Source of the DNA: Tubiluchus corallicola
Lineage: Eukaryota; Priapulida; Priapulimorpha; Priapulimorphida; Tubiluchidae
NCBI GenBank assembly: GCA_030141605.1
Contig: JAQGDQ010000147.1
Coordinates: 246,001-310,000, forward strand
Reading direction: 5' to 3'
Length of the DNA: 64,000 nucleotides
Position numbers and translations under genes: made by a program
Shown: piece by piece, positions 9,701 to 19,188 of the stretch
How the letters are laid out: each line of letters opens with the position of its first letter
Position numbering within the stretch: position 1 is the stretch's first letter
Notes under the pieces: model-generated
Seen by the model: only the letters and a program-made list of their open reading frames with translations
Database searches by the model: none
Told to the model about the DNA's origin: nothing

Positions 9701-12667
9701 GCATTGGATGGATATTACAATAGCACAAAAAGGAACAAGGCCACAATTTCTGGCATGTGCCTAGGTACTCTTGAGTTGGGTTCTTGCAATTGGCTAAATT
9801 TGGACCATTTGGATGTGGAAAAACTTGCTAGGGGCCAAAAACTAAAAATGTGAGCTCGGGCACAGACATTTTTCCAGTGCTGTGCAACAACAGCTTGTAG
9901 TACACCAAATTAAAGGTCTAGAGGAGACAAATTTGATGGTACAGGTTGGCCCAAAGTTGGTTAACACCTAACCCAAGGTCAAGGGTCAAAATGTCACAAG
10001 TTGTAAGAACCGAAAAGAAATTCATTGAATTGTCCAAAAGTGACAAGTTCCAATTTCATCGAAATGAAATGAATATCATAGGTAACAAATATCTTCAAGC
10101 ACGGCAAATTTGGCAATAGCGAAATTATGATAGCAAGACAAATATCAAGTCAGCAAAGATTTTGCAGAGTCTAATATCATTGCAGAGGCTAAGTTTGTGA
10201 CTTAGTCACAAACAGCAATCTAGTTATACCTTTCCAGTTTCAAGCTGCTGTAGTTTTTCATTATGCTGTTTCAAATGTTCTTGAATTCTGTTGTCGTATC
10301 CTTTTGATGTGTCAGTTAGTTGCTGCTGCAGGTCAGCCTAGAGGTAGTGCAAAGAAAATGAAAATAGGTGCATCAACTAACATGATATGCCAGAAACGCA
10401 GAATAGCAATTGTGGTTAAATAGTTCATAGTTATAGCTACAAATAGTTAATAAACAAACAACTAGTATGAGAGCCAAACACAGTTATGACTAGAAAATAG
10501 ACAGCATCAGGTGAGTTAATTAGATTACATTTAAGAATGTGTAAATACGAATAGCAAATGAATGCAAACTTCACATGCACCCGTAAGTGTTGTATAAGTT
10601 GAACAATGTTTAACGTGTACTTAATGTTTTTGTGAAATCTGTACATTTTTTTGTTCCAAATCGTATTTCTCAGAAAATAATGACTTTATCTGTTCCTCCG
10701 CTTCAAGATATAGCACCTGAAAACATATTTCTATAATTAGTTGAATCGAAAATTTTGCATTATTCATCTATATTTTATTAACAAATTGGTAGTAACTGAA
10801 CAACATGGAGAATGGAAGGCAAAGAAACTGAGGAAACTGGGATTATTTAAATTGCTTTTGCTAAGAAGACATTGACGATAAAATTAAACCTTTGAGACAG
10901 CAACTTAGAAAAATGACTTTAGCAAAATGTTTGCAAATTCAATACATTTAATTTAATGTAAAACGTTGCCCAAACTTTTACTTATAGCATCAATTTGTAG
11001 CTACCCTTCTAAGTCGTAATTCCTCAACAAGTTCCACTATTTTGCCATGGAATCTCAGGAGCTCCGGAGAACTCTGCAGTTCAGGTGAAAAATTATGCTC
11101 TGAAAAAGAGAACAATACAATGTACACATGTGATAATACATATCAAGCTCACTGGGCTTTGCTAGCATATAATTCATCTTTTCAGCAAGAACGATTATCT
11201 TCTGCAAACTTCATAATTCATATGAATAACATTAGGTAAAGTTGGTTCATAGATATGACTATGTTATTCAGTGTTGTAGTCAAGTCTTTCAGCTCAAGTC
11301 TCAAGTCCAAGACAAGACTTCAGTCGTTATGCTCAAATTTAAGTCAAGTCTTGAGTCATTATGTCTACCCCTGAGACGAGTACAAAGTAATGTTCATGTA
11401 GTCGTATTCAATTTCAAATCGAATTTCAAGTCAAAGTAACAAAAGATTTAATTAATGTTCAAGTTCCTGTTTAATAGTAATAAACTATTCTTGTTAATTT
11501 TGGTGGTATTTTGCTGATTACTGCACTAAATTTATTAAGTAATATTGATGTTTTAAATTTTGCTACATATCAGATTGTCGATGAAAGACAAGTTACTTTA
11601 CAAAATGGTTTTATATTTTAACAGCAGTTTTGCAGAGGTGCTATACTGAGTGTCAATAATATAAAAAAGACAATACAATCACTAGTATACTACTAATTAC
11701 AATTTACAGGAAAGTCTTAAAATTACATATTACATTTAAGAAATGCCACGTCAAACAGATTCTTATCTGGCAAATCGACTAACTGACTGAAGACCCGCTT
11801 AATTAATAAGCACACTAGCAGGTGTAGTAACTAAATACTTGATTAGGTAGTTTAAAAAGCTTTCTATTAAAAAACTGCATATTTTGAATTTTTTGACGTA
11901 TTGTCATGTGTAAGTTTAACGTTATAAAACACCAAAAAAGGTTTAATTGAGCACAAACACAAACAGAGTGAGAAAAATCTAGATACTTAGAATTCCACGT
12001 TAGGTGTAATGCAAAAGCATGGCTACAGACAACAAATACTGATCGAATGTGGAATTGAAATACTTTCATAAGTAAAAGGTTGTAAGCTTGTAATTACTTA
12101 GTTATAACACACATAAAAATTGTTTGCTTTATAGTCTCCGTGCAATTCGAGTCACTGGTGAGATCAGTGTGTTGCCATTTCGAGTCTGAGTCAAGTCTCC
12201 AAGTCAGGGACACACGAGTGCAAGGGGATTCCAAGTCTGAGACTCGAGTATTACAACAGTGATGCTACCAATGTTGGTTAGTTGTGTAACTAGCACTGTA
12301 AATGTATAATGTAGAGCTCAATTAGCACTGCTAAATGAACTAATGCACTTTTGTTGATATACCATTATTTTAAAAAATATAAACCAAGGCAGATCTTTTA
12401 AATTTCAGATTCTGAATCTTAGCCTGTCTTTTAATATAGCTTGCTAAATAAATTGATATTTTTTTATAAATAAATGTAATTAATTTATCTAAATGCCCAA
12501 AATTTGTTTAGGAAAATGAGCATAATACTGTTGCATAGTAGAATAAAATGCTGTCACTTTGCAAAAAGCAAACTTTGAGCTTACCATTATCAACATTCTT
12601 CATATTAGTGCAGTCAGCTACATGTATTCCTTTATCCACTTGAATGTTGACTTTGATGGAATCTTCA
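595..12667 (-). CDS. Multi-exon coiled-coil protein, partial, unidentified
   Basis: Eleven minus-strand exons join without a phase conflict. In transcript order they are 12585-12667, 11005-11099, 10645-10716, 10230-10337, 8978-9052, 7912-8086, 7376-7584, 6352-6411, 3686-3901, 2246-2374 and 595-720, giving about 449 codons. All have AG acceptors, and all but one have GT donors. The exception is exon 3686-3901: the phase-0 junction needs a GC donor (CAG then GCGCGT); otherwise the frame stops with TGA at 3677-3679. The protein is rich in Glu, Lys, Gln and Leu with heptad-like spacing from exon 10645-10716 onward, for example EKRLKEMERQRDLL and LEEEAKRLQEKVLLVEGEL. No catalytic motif or membrane segment is visible. 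The first exon enters mid-codon, so a 5' exon is missing; the last exon ends at a donor, so the gene may continue past the left edge. Long coiled-coil proteins of this kind are often centrosomal, Golgi or ciliary, but I do not recognise the family. Confidence 0.75.
880..1975. mobile_element. Pogo/Tigger-like non-autonomous DNA element with TA duplication
   Basis: The ends form imperfect inverted repeats: CAATATAATCC at the left and, on the other strand, TAGTATAATCC at the right. Each is followed by degenerate copies of a TTATAACGAG-type motif over about 60 bases. A TA dinucleotide flanks each side (878-879, 1976-1977). TIRs rich in TTATAACGAG with a TA target are typical of pogo/Tigger elements of the Tc1-mariner superfamily. 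The 1-kb interior has no transposase frame. It lies in an intron of the coiled-coil gene. Confidence 0.65.
2246..2374 (-). CDS. Coiled-coil gene exon (43 codons)
   Basis: Acceptor cttgcag and consensus-like donor gtgagt, phase 0 at both ends. The residues (IEKDKSIISAMESEL, then KVNKELEELNSKW) form a coiled-coil pattern that continues from the preceding exons. Confidence 0.65.
3686..3901 (-). CDS. Coiled-coil gene exon (72 codons) with unusual 3' boundary
   Basis: Strong heptad pattern, from KSKAALEKAHDILKQQ to DDLETSVAELNKQ. The acceptor is tttttttcag. No good GT donor lies at a phase-0 position after the last heptads. A GC donor at CAG/GCGCGT would keep phase 0 with the next exon. Reading through instead gives Gln-Ala-Arg and a TGA at 3679-3677, which could be an alternative C-terminus. 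Confidence 0.7.
4581..5643. repeat. Foldback repeat with 423-bp direct duplication
   Basis: Bases 4581-5003 and 5221-5643 are direct copies; I found one difference (t/g near 4736 and 5376). The 217 bases between them hold an inverted, more diverged copy of the same sequence: the stretch with ccctgaataaaatttcaagcttcgtgg is the reverse complement of the 4.66-4.72 kb segment, and tgtctttaattactatct pairs with the 4.92-4.94 kb segment. The layout is left arm, short loop, right arm, then a repeated left arm. This fits a foldback MITE that later underwent partial tandem duplication. It lies inside an intron of the coiled-coil gene. Confidence 0.85.
6352..6411 (-). CDS. Coiled-coil gene exon (20 codons)
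   Basis: Sixty bases, phase 0, acceptor ttttgcag, donor gtgatg. It encodes a short helical stretch beginning ERKTICQLKQDIMLLK. Confidence 0.7.
7212..7412. repeat. 81-bp direct duplication copying an exon edge and splice donor
   Basis: Bases 7212-7292 and 7332-7412 are identical copies offset by 120 bases. The downstream copy contains the real 3' end of exon 7376-7584 and its donor; the other copy is a decoy partial exon with a duplicate donor near 7255. The spacer (7294-7333) is itself a 40-base copy of 7708-7747. The 120-base insert is therefore a patchwork of two local templates. Confidence 0.9.
7376..7584 (-). CDS. Coiled-coil gene exon (209 bp)
   Basis: Enters in phase 1 and leaves in phase 0. 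Acceptor cttctttcag, donor gtaatc. The translation includes NIICKLQRINKHQTCQLEL and ends QKDLQLELEL, a clear amphipathic pattern. The last 37 bases and the donor are duplicated about 120 bases downstream in transcript direction. Confidence 0.75.
7912..8086 (-). CDS. Coiled-coil gene exon (175 bp)
   Basis: Enters in phase 0 and leaves after the first base of a codon. Acceptor aaatttcag, donor gtaaca. It encodes FEKYTMEKRLKEMERQRDLL followed by further heptads ending LLQDQEKLKND. Confidence 0.8.
8978..9052 (-). CDS. Coiled-coil gene exon (25 codons)
   Basis: Phase 0 at both ends, acceptor ctttttag, donor gtgagt. It encodes a segment ending LFSLKNELKKLQ, in register with the next exon. Confidence 0.75.
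9780..9990. repeat. Dispersed repeat family, copy A (inverted relative to 19 and 21 kb)
   Basis: Contains the core ttgtagtacaccaaat, followed by an aaaggtc...gagacaaat...atggta series. The same series appears as its reverse complement at 19.0-19.2 kb and 21.1-21.45 kb. No coding potential is seen. The rest of 9060-10229 is intron of the coiled-coil gene without other recognisable structure. Confidence 0.6.
10230..10337 (-). CDS. Coiled-coil gene exon (36 codons)
   Basis: Phase 0, acceptor cctctag, donor gtataa. The Gln-rich helix includes ADLQQQLTDTSKGYDNRI and ends NEKLQQLETGK. Confidence 0.75.
10645..10716 (-). CDS. Coiled-coil gene exon (24 codons)
   Basis: Phase 0, acceptor gttttcag, donor gtacag. 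It encodes VLYLEAEEQIKSLFSEKYDL and four more residues, where the coiled coil seems to begin. Confidence 0.75.
11005..11099 (-). CDS. Coiled-coil gene exon (95 bp), conserved-looking N-terminal segment
   Basis: The acceptor (tttttcag) completes a split Glu codon from the previous exon. The donor is gtagct. It encodes a segment containing SPELLRFHGKIVELVEELR, the most distinctive non-repetitive stretch and the best query for identifying the family. Confidence 0.75.
11269..12261. mobile_element. hAT-like non-autonomous element with CAGTGTTGTA ends
   Basis: The left end reads CAGTGTTGTAGTCAAGTC. The right end, on the other strand, reads CACTGTTGTAATACTCGAG. Both subterminal regions are packed with AAGTCT/GAGTC motifs. 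The flanking octamers (atgttatt and atgctacc) match at 5 of 8 positions, a decayed 8-bp duplication. No transposase frame remains. The element sits in the intron between the two most 5' coiled-coil exons. Confidence 0.65.
12585..12667 (-). CDS. Coiled-coil gene, most 5' exon found (83 bp)
   Basis: Acceptor cttgcag, donor gtaagc. It enters with the last base of a split codon and leaves after one base that joins the next exon as Glu. The translation starts EDSIKVNIQVDKGIHVADC and is not yet coiled coil. I could not find the initiator exon to its right. Confidence 0.65.
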
Positions 12668-12669
12668 CT

Positions 12670-13350
12670 GCAAGACATTTCAGTAAAACTTTGGAACTAC
12701 GATGACATGCTGTAGTACCAAGAACAAAAATTCATGAAATGCCACAATATTACAGACTCAATTTGTTACCACGGATCTTTTTAGGTAAAATAACAATAAG
12801 TTATTGAATTAATGCCTCCCAATACCACTTGATACAAGAAACATCAGTACCTTAAAATAAACAAAAGTAAAAAGAAGTCATGCACAATATACATGTTTTT
12901 ATACGAGTGGACTCATGGCAACTTCTGCACAGGGAGATGAGAATTATTTAACAGTGTGTTTGGATGTGAACTGTGAAGTTGATGTTGAGCACTGGTAAGT
13001 GAATTGATGACAACATTGGGAAAACTGTTTCTGAGAAATTCAATAATTTTTTCGTACACTGAATTCCGTATACACTGAGTGAAGCTGCACCTCAACTTGC
13101 AGAATGCAGAATTACATAAAATGCAACTGTTTAACAAGGATATTTTTAATGTTTTCAATGATGAGAGCTTTAAGCGAGCACCAAAGAGAGACTAGAGACT
13201 GAAGTAATGGTATCTTGTAATAAGTTATATAATAGTTTTGGCAGCACACCACTCTTTTAAAATAAGCTGTATAACCTGTGAGCCTTTCAAAAGACAGTTA
13301 TACAAGACAGAATGTGCAGGTATCTGTGGCAAGTTATCAACTTTGATTTC
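12670..13350. other. No gene seen
   Basis: AT-rich DNA with short chance frames only. A first exon of the coiled-coil gene could lie here or further right, but none is convincing. Confidence 0.4.
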
Positions 13351-13352
13351 GC

Positions 13353-13990
13353 ATGTTTTTGATATCTCGCAGAAAAAGGATTATTCTTAAAAAGGTCACA
13401 ACTGACTGGTGGCTCGTTCTTAGTGGTATTCCTCAGGTTACAATAACAGGTCCGTATTGCTTTATTTTGTATATAAATGGTATTACAATGGCTGTTTCCT
13501 CTGGTGTTAGCCTTTTTATTGACAACATCATGAAGGCTTATGGTACTGTTCAATTGGTTCATGCTTCAACTCAATCTTGAGTCCATTGAGTCATGGTCAG
13601 ACCAATGCTTTCTCCAGTTAAAGCCAGTAAAATGTGCATTGTTTTGCATTCATTACTGTTGTTTCAGTTGAGCATACTCTTCAAGGTGGACCTGACAAAT
13701 TCACGGCTTAGGGGCTATTTGGGTTTTTATGTCAAACACACTTAAGTTTAAAAACCACTTTGCACTTTTGCTGAAAGTTCCCAGTCAAAGAATAGGACTG
13801 ATCAGACGAACTAATATAACGTTAAGCCAAAGTGATTGTTCCACTGTACAAGTTTCTTGTCAGGCCTATCTTAGAATATGTTGTTATGTTTCGTTGCCTT
13901 GGTATTGATATTGTATTGAACAAATGAAACAAGTTCAAAGGAGATACCTGTGGTGGTTGATTATTTTGATTGAAATTCTGTTTCTACATT
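13353..13990 (+). pseudogene. LINE reverse transcriptase fragment, decayed
   Basis: The frame around 13415-13580 carries a degraded reverse-transcriptase palm signature: SGIPQVTITGP stands where functional elements have GxPQGxxLGP. It is followed by LYINGI and FIDN at the place of the catalytic FADD. The next segment (13575-13650) reads SIESWSDQCFLQLKPVKC, the usual spacing to the W...L..N..KC motif. A later segment resembles the lGV...L.F..H region, with stops. No complete ORF remains. Confidence 0.75.
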
Positions 13991-13999
13991 AGATTAATG

Positions 14000-16890
14000 T
14001 ATGGCAACCAGCAATTTAGCCACTGCATACAAAATAATTAATAATGAATGGCATACTGATCAGAGGATATTTTTCTCCAGCTCATATAGAGAACTCAGAG
14101 ATCAAATCTTTAAAAGCATGTTTTTATAGAGTTGTTCCTCATTGCTGCTGAATAAGACCCTGCACAGACATGCAATTTTCAGTTGTACAACTAAAAGTTG
14201 CAAAATCTGTAAAATGGCTGAAGTCTATGAGAGCGCGCAGATATATGCCATAAAAATTGCACAACTAAAAGTTGCAATCTGGGCTCAAATGATTGGTCGT
14301 TTTCAATGAAGGCGCACAGACTGTGGCAGACACACAATTTTTAATAGTGCAACCTTTATCCAAACACAATAGTTAAGCGAATAAGAAGTGTACAAAGAAA
14401 GAAAAACACATTAATGAAGATAAATCATTCTTACTATCTTTGCTAGCATCTTTCAAGAAATTCAGTGACAAATTCAGAAACCACAGACCAAGATATATGA
14501 AGTCTTGATTTCAAGTGAAAAGTGCGTGCGACCACATCTCAATACAATCAGCACATTTCTGCTGACCATTGGTGATTTTTTCATGCTATTGCGGTATTTC
14601 GCAATGACAGACGACGCTTACAATTATACTCTTGGTCGGTTACTCAAACTTCCATATTCCTGTGCTCTGTGCATCAACTCTAAGGTTCATGTCCTCCTTA
14701 GGAAATACACGAACTTCTCAAAACTAAGTATTTAACTTTTTTATAAGCCTTACTATGTACTGATATTGCTGAACAACATTAAATTTGTAGTCTTAACTTC
14801 CTTGCGCAGTTTTTAGTATTAGTACTAGTGATATAGTCACTGAATAAGACAGATTCAACAACAGTTGGACATTATTTATGCAAAACTCATCATAACAATA
14901 ATAGGCTCAGACGCTTTTAAGACACATAAATTATGGCGCAACAACTGTTCATGAAGTCTAACCTATAACTTATACATGTACCTACAAACTGCTCTTAAAT
15001 ATTAAGATAACACACGCACACCGCCCAATTGAACATTATGGAGCACGAGCAGGTGCCTTCTATCTTTTGATTTTTTTGGCTTTTGGGAGTTTAATTCATA
15101 TGACTTTGTTTGTAGTACGCACAGGAATCGCTGAACTAGCTTTGGCTGAACTTCACAGAGAAAACCACAAGAGAAAAAGAAAATCACTGCACACATTAAA
15201 AGTGCACAACATAAAATAAACCATAAGAGAAAACGATAAACTATCATAAAGAACAATATGTATGCATACCACGGGTTTTTACTGATATTATTATATTCAT
15301 AATTATTTAAAAGGATTTTTTGCTAGGCGGTTTAAAAAGAGAACGTTTCAAAAATGCAAAAAAAGTTTATTACATTAAAGTTAATGAAGCAATAGACAAT
15401 CCACTCAGCGTGTCCTAATTTAAGTGTGTAGTGATATGTTAGTTTCATAATCAGGTCCCACTCACTTGCAACAGTAGCAAACGGTTTAACTGGTTGCGAA
15501 CAACACGGTCGATCTTCTAGCAGTTATTTCTATAATATAATGTAATGCTTAGTTAGTTTGGTTGCATTATCACTAATAGTTATTATTGGTAATAATAATC
15601 AATTATACATTTATCAATAATAATTAATAATAATAACAATAATTATAATATATATTTTAGCAGTTTCCTCAATGCCATATATTTCATTTTTAATAATACT
15701 GAACCATTTATTATCATTATACATGTACATGGCATAACTGTGTTAACTTTATCAAACCTGTAGGGAAGTGCTGCCACCTCTTCCAAATCATTGTAAACAA
15801 ATTTTTCTTACTATAATTTGCATTATATTTATTTTATTTACGCTAGCTCGTACCTAGGCAAGTTAGTCTACCTAAGCACTTTTCTGTTAAAGGCGTTATT
15901 TTAGATTGGTCTATCAATACGTTTTAGCTTACTGTTATTATAATAAGTTTTTTCACAATATATACAAGTAACGTTTAACAAATTACAAGTTTGTCCAATT
16001 TGGGGCCGACGTCTTTCGACTTACTCGCCTCGCATAGCCCAAAGAAATCCGCACTATCGAACTCAAAAAATACTTCTGAATACCAGTTAGTCAATGGTAT
16101 GCTGTTGGGCTATCATCTTAGTCTTCAGACAGTTTTTCAAAAATGTACCTCCAGTATGGTTGTGTTCGATGTGGTTGAGGTCTGACGAATTCACGTCACA
16201 TTTAGTTCAATTGAAAAATCAAACGCAGTTTTCAAGTTACAGCTCCCTAAATATTATTATTACTGTATTTGTCTCTGTGATGTTCAGCAGTACTTGATGC
16301 AATAAATTATTTCGTACTCAGTAATGCTCTAGTCCCTATTAAAAAAATCGTTTTTAGTGAACTTCGTAAATTTTTATTTTTGTACTTTTCACCCAAAGCT
16401 AGCTAGCCGATCGACAGCTACTTTACTAGACTGAAATAGTTACTTTCTTTAATTTATTTTTATGTAATCCAGTAGTGCATGTGGCACTGCACGCTAGAAT
16501 TAAGCATTCAAAGACAAGACTTGCTCAACTTGATTGGTTGTGGCAAGACCAGAATCTGATTTATTATGAAGACCATGTCTTTGAGATGATCGAGCTTCTG
16601 AACTATTACAGCCACGATCAGATAGATCTTCCCACCGTGCAGTAAACAACCAGTTTATCGAATGATTGCCTGTGGAATGAGCATCAGTAAAACCTGCTCA
16701 CCCATCTATTTACTGGCCAACCTCACTGCCATTCTGAACTTTGGTCGCGAATCTCAGCATTGTAACCGCTCACCTATGACCTAGCATTTTATTGTTTTCA
16801 TTTAAGTATCTCGTCGTTCTAATTCTTAGCTTCCTCTGTTAACTATTTTAATTAAAATTATCTCTTTATTAGGGAAAGTATGGCACACGG
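14000..16890. other. Non-coding AT-rich region, no gene seen
   Basis: Contains a repeated acaactaaaagttgca motif near 14190 and 14265 and an AT-rich stretch at 15.5-15.7 kb dominated by TAATAA and ATTAT. The longest open frames (15002-15256 minus, 14505-14735 plus) match no family I know and lack splice context. Confidence 0.4.
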
Positions 16891-16903
16891 GGGCAGTAGC
16901 CAG

Positions 16904-17201
16904 TAGGGGTCAGCATCGAACGTTTGAATTTGATTCGGAAACTATAGATTCGAATAACTCAGCACCTCAATCACGTACGTTCTTTATCATTTAAACGATT
17001 GTAACGTCATGCAATTAGCATAATTTAGCTGTGATTTCTGTGCACAAACAAATTATTCGTGGTTTAAATTTACTGTAGAGCAAAATCGAGTAATATGCAT
17101 AAACTTTGTAAGACAAATTTTTGCGGGTGGTTCGAAAACTTGTTCGAAAATCTTTCAATCTCAATTCGAATTCGCTTTCTGGTAGAGAGTGCTCACCCCT
17201 A
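16904..17201. mobile_element. hAT-like MITE (TAGGGGTGAGCA family), copy 1
   Basis: Starts TAGGGGTCAGCATCGAAC and ends TGCTCACCCCTA. The flanking octamers gtagccag (16896-16903) and gttgccag (17202-17209) match at 7 of 8 positions, an 8-bp duplication as made by hAT transposases. The interior shares long segments with the copies at 38775 and 52368, including gtaatttagctaagatttctg-like sequence and TTCGAA motifs. Confidence 0.85.
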
Positions 17202-17205
17202 GTTG

Positions 17206-17280
17206 CCAGTGGCGTAGCAAGAGCGTGCGGCGCCCAAGGCGGCATTTAATCTTGACGACTCCCGGTCCCCCCTCGAAAAT
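17206..17280 (+). mobile_element. Solo hAT-like terminus (CAGTGGCGTAGC)
   Basis: The stretch begins CAGTGGCGTAGCAAGAGC and continues with a GC-rich subterminal region, as in many hAT ends. No matching right terminus is visible, so it is probably truncated. It abuts the preceding MITE. Confidence 0.4.
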
Positions 17281-17486
17281 ATTTAAATTTGTAACATTTA
17301 GCAGTGTTGCCTCGCAGTTGCGATAAGTTGCTGAGATAAGCTGATAACAATAAAGCACTACTGTAAAAATACAAAACTGGTTCGGGAAGGATAGAATAAG
17401 TTCACCCTACGAAACTCAAAAATTGTGATGCTGAAAGGCTTCCTCAAATGTTAACGCAAAAAGAGCGTCATAACGGTTGCTGAAGA

Positions 17487-17952
17487 TCATTCTGGAGTAA
17501 CTACGAAGACGAAAGTTTGTGGCCAGTCATATCCTGCTAACTTGGTGTTTTCTGAAAAACCTTCTATGCTGTTTGCTTCAGCATATTGGTAAGCTAGTCG
17601 TCTAACATCGATCGGTGTCAATCCGAATCCCTGTTTTGTTTTCAGTAGATTCACCAATTCAGTTTCTGCTTTCACAGCGAACAACGTACTGTGTCCGATC
17701 TTAGGTTTTAGGCTGTTTCCAGGTATGCTTAGTCTATCCATTAGGGTTGAAAGAGGCACCTGATAAGCAAAGGTTAAGCGCTCTAACAGACAACCTCTCA
17801 GGATCGCTCTTCTGATATGAAAACTCCTCTATTGCCAATAGCATTCGGTTTTCATACCATTGATGTAATGCACGGCGCTTGTTCTTTAACACTTTCTTAA
17901 TTTTAACTTGATTTTTCATATCGAAGCACTTTGACGTGGGTTTGCGACCCAT
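17487..17952 (-). pseudogene. Pogo/Tigger-type transposase, N-terminal relic
   Basis: An ATG at 17952 opens a frame beginning MGRKPTSKCF, with KRRALHQWYENRMLLAIEEF, which fits a psq-type helix-turn-helix. A frameshift near 17755 leads into VPLSTLMDRLSIPGN and then a CENP-B-like DNA-binding segment: E..LV..L...QGFGLT...RRLAYQYAE, then LAGYDWPQTF. This order (psq HTH, VP.STL.DR, G...E..L, GFG, AGYDW) is characteristic of Tigger/pogo transposases and the genes domesticated from them. The DDE catalytic domain is absent and the frame breaks after the AGYDW motif. It is probably a dead copy of the kind of element that mobilised nearby TA-target MITEs. Confidence 0.75.
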
Positions 17953-17959
17953 ATCCTAA

Positions 17960-19000
17960 AAATGGAATTGTAACATACTTCAATAGCTAAACACGAAAAA
18001 TAGTGGCGATATATGCTGAAGAGTTTACCCAGAAACATTTCCCAGAACGATGGAATTATAAGAAACATTTCTCAAAGGCCGACATTACCCCAATCTGATC
18101 TGGCAATGTCAGATGCAAATTAATTGGCCGACATTACCTGGACGAGTTGAGTAATGTCGGCGAGTACTGAAACACACCACTATAAAGGCACACTGTATGA
18201 AATATTGCAGTATGTGTATTAAAATTCATTAAAAAGCATCCAATTCATTGTTTGAAATAGGCTTTAATATCCTCAGTATAGGTTATTATTTATTATAACA
18301 GTTACCAAAAATATTGTAAAACACTAAGGCAATTATGAAATGTTGTAGTAAATCACCTAACTCTTCTCGAAATTTATTGCGGATGCATGTCATGGACAAC
18401 TAGAACAAGGGAAACACGTCTAGCTGAACAATGCTGGTTCTGCTGATTGGCTCTGCACGCTATAAAAACCTAAACTAGCTCACGTGGCATGTTTAGTGTG
18501 CATAGACACTAGCTGGCCGACATTAGCCCAACATACCCATAATTTTGTAGAAACTGACAGAAGCATTTTGCATAATGTCCAAACTGTGTGAACCGAAAAG
18601 ATATAAAGAAAAGAAGGCAAGCTTCAAGGGTGTTTCGAACTTGCAAGTTTTAGATGCAAAATCTTGCACTCTAACTATCACGACACGTGTATTTCAATAA
18701 ATCACGGTCGTTTTATAACGGCTATAATAGTGAGGTAAAGTGTGTGACGTCATTTGCTTTGTCCGGCAATCACGTGAATTTCCGCTGTTTAGCCAGGAAT
18801 TTATCGATCGATTCTTGAGCTTATCTAGGTGTTTTCGGAAAAACTTACATTTCTTGTAACCCAGCTCTTTTTCTTTCTACAGAGTTATAAAACTCTTTTA
18901 AACATTCCCATAACATGCCCGTCGGATGCTTTTTCTCGACGATGTTTCGCGAAAATTTAACAAATTGAAATCGGACTTCTTACAATATTGATATTGAGGT
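17960..19000. other. Non-coding, with short ggccgacatta repeats
   Basis: The motif ggccgacatta occurs near 18080, 18127 and 18513, and its complement near 18150. It may be a small decayed MITE, but ends and duplications were not resolved. No gene is seen. Confidence 0.35.
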
Positions 19001-19188
19001 CCACTGTATGCCAAAATCAACGAAACTTATACCATTCGATTGGTCTCATTGATATCTTTCATTTGGTGTACTACAACCTGTTGCTGCTGGACACAGAAAA
19101 GCATTTGTCTACATGACCCTCAATTTTGGTTTTTGCCCTCTAGCGGGTCAAGAGTCACCCAATCTCGGCATAACTCATAGTTGTGTAC
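19000..19188. repeat. Dispersed repeat family, copy B
   Basis: Carries the series accattcgattgg, tttggtgtactacaac, tgaccctcaattttgg and gcgggtcaagagtcac. It recurs two to three times at 21.12-21.45 kb in the same orientation and at 9.8 kb inverted. Its edge coincides with the point where receptor homology in the next feature ends. Confidence 0.65.

Noticed and set aside
15002-15256. Minus-strand frame with a strongly hydrophobic N-terminus
   Set aside because: Low-complexity Phe/Leu/Cys run, no recognisable family, and no neighbouring exons.
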